From CAVPHV01 sp964465915 (lineage in GTDB: Bacteria > Actinomycetota > Acidimicrobiia > Spongiisociales > UBA5794): DNA of 13,923 nucleotides. Below, piece after piece: positions 13,106 to 13,923 of the stretch. Location: NCBI GenBank assembly GCA_964465915.1, contig CAYXMJ010000073.1, positions 1 to 13,923 of the forward strand, written 5' to 3'. A program made the position numbers and the translations under genes. The stretch's first letter is position 1. Every line of letters starts with the position of its first letter. Under the pieces are notes generated by a model. The model saw only the letters and a program-made list of their open reading frames with translations. It was not told where the DNA came from and made no database searches.

Positions 13106-13923
13106 TTAACCCTCCATCGTGCGTCTGGCCGCCGCAACGATGCGCGCTACGGTCGGTACGTAATGGTGTTCGGCCCGCCGCAGCGGAACCACGGTGTCCC
13201 AACCGGTCACTCGCTCCACCGGCGCCAACAATGAGTACAGCGCCTTCTCCTGGATCTGGGCGACGATCTCGGCGGCCAATCCGGCAGTCCGGTGGGCTTC
13301 CTGGGCGACAACCGCACGTCCGGTGGCTCTCACGGAGTCCACCACGGCCTCGCTATCAACTGGGTCCAGCGTGCGCAGGTCGATCACCTCGGCAGAAACG
13401 CCGGCGTCGGCCAGCTCATCGGCTGCGGCTCTCACTTCGCGCATCATCGCCCCGTAGGCGATCATCGTCACATCGGTCCCCTCACGTTCGATGGCGGCAA
13501 CTCCAAGCGGCACCCGATACGGCTCATCCGGCACATCACCTTTCACCGCCCGATAGATTCGGATCGGCTCGAGGAAGATCACCGGGTCCGGGTCATCGAC
13601 CGCGGCCAGCAGCAGACCCTTCGCGTCGCGAGGATTGGAGGCTGCCACGACCTTGATCCCGGGCGTGTGGGCGTAGATGGCTTCCGCCGACTCCATGTGG
13701 TGCTCGGCCGCCCCGATCCCAGCCCCATATGGGATCCGAATCACCATCGGGGCCGTGAAGCGGTGCTGAGAACGATTCCGAATCCGGCCGACATGACTGA
13801 TCACTTGGTCGACGGCCGGATACGAGAACCCCATGAACTGGAGCTCGGCGACCGGTCGCAGCCCGGCGACGGCCATCCCGAAGGCAGCACCGATTATGCC
13901 CGACTCCGCCACAGGGGTGTCGA
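13106..13923 (-). CDS. 2-oxoacid dehydrogenase E1 component, beta subunit (partial; N-terminal part outside the window)
   Basis: This is the thiamine-diphosphate-dependent E1 beta subunit, which with E1 alpha decarboxylates a 2-oxoacid and loads the acyl group onto E2. I see 271 codons before the stop; about 50 N-terminal residues lie past the window edge, for a full length near 325. The frame is open to the edge and begins DTPVAESGIIGAAFGMAV, where the Glu matches the residue that activates thiamine diphosphate in the family. It continues with GLRPVAELQFMGF, VIRIPYGAGIGAAEHHMES, HTPGIKVVAASNPRDAKGLL and DPDPVIFLEP, all conserved in pyruvate and branched-chain E1 beta subunits. The C-terminal transketolase domain follows (TDVTMIAYGAMMREV, VIDLRTLDPVDSEAV). 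E1 alpha is expected just outside the window. Substrate is undecided between pyruvate and branched-chain oxoacids (pdhB or bkd-type names). Confidence 0.93.
   Translation of the reverse strand, partial: DTPVAESGIIGAAFGMAVAGLRPVAELQFMGFSYPAVDQVISHVGRIRNRSQHRFTAPMVIRIPYGAGIGAAEHHMESAEAIYAHTPGIKVVAASNPRDAKGLLLAAVDDPDPVIFLEPIRIYRAVKGDVPDEPYRVPLGVAAIEREGTDVTMIAYGAMMREVRAAADELADAGVSAEVIDLRTLDPVDSEAVVDSVRATGRAVVAQEAHRTAGLAAEIVAQIQEKALYSLLAPVERVTGWDTVVPLRRAEHHYVPTVARIVAAARRTMEG

Noticed and set aside
1..13923. CRISPR array, tRNA/rRNA, IS element or defence island
   Set aside because: No spaced direct repeats, no tRNA T-arm pattern in the gaps, no transposase-like frame or target duplication; the genes are compact and mostly core.

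Overview
The window is 13.9 kb of high-GC DNA in which every gene I can support lies on the minus strand, so transcription runs from high to low coordinates. The gene set and regulatory signals point to an actinobacterium: a P-loop RecA with an acidic tail and the 'MFG|SPETT' form of the substrate loop, a Gram-positive SOS box, a promoter resembling the mycobacterial RecA-NDp type, many GTG starts and 4-base stop/start overlaps. RNase Y next to recA, and no recX, would fit a deep-branching class such as Acidimicrobiia better than Mycobacteriales, but that placement is a guess.

Layout in transcription order. (1) 13923-11226: the 3' part of a 2-oxoacid dehydrogenase E1 beta gene, a complete E2 acyltransferase gene, and a TauE/SafE-type membrane transporter whose GTG overlaps the E2 stop. 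(2) 11151-9258: an unrecognised 138-residue protein with a glycine-rich hinge, a PHP-type histidinol-phosphatase-like hydrolase and a flavin reductase-like protein. (3) 9145-5980: rimO, cinA and thpR, joined by two ATGA overlaps. (4) 5834-3690: recA, interrupted by a 359-residue intein with a LAGLIDADG endonuclease domain. Its 145-base upstream region carries a perfect SOS box and a separate RecA-NDp-like promoter. (5) 3355-1: rny (RNase Y), miaB and the 5' part of miaA, which appears to start at CTG inside a CTGA overlap with miaB.

How the genes work together. Regions 3-5 are a variant of the widely conserved rimO-pgsA-cinA-recA cluster. Here pgsA is absent between rimO and cinA, thpR sits between cinA and recA, and RNase Y rather than recX follows recA. 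MiaA and MiaB act in sequence on A37 of tRNA (isopentenylation, then methylthiolation), and RimO is MiaB's paralogue acting on ribosomal protein S12. Regions 1-2 are metabolic and not obviously tied to the recA block.

This is mostly core genome. I do not see a new defence system, CRISPR array, IS element, tRNA or rRNA. The points most worth following are the recA intein, the two DNA-damage signals in front of recA, the CTG start of miaA, and a hairpin in the rny leader.
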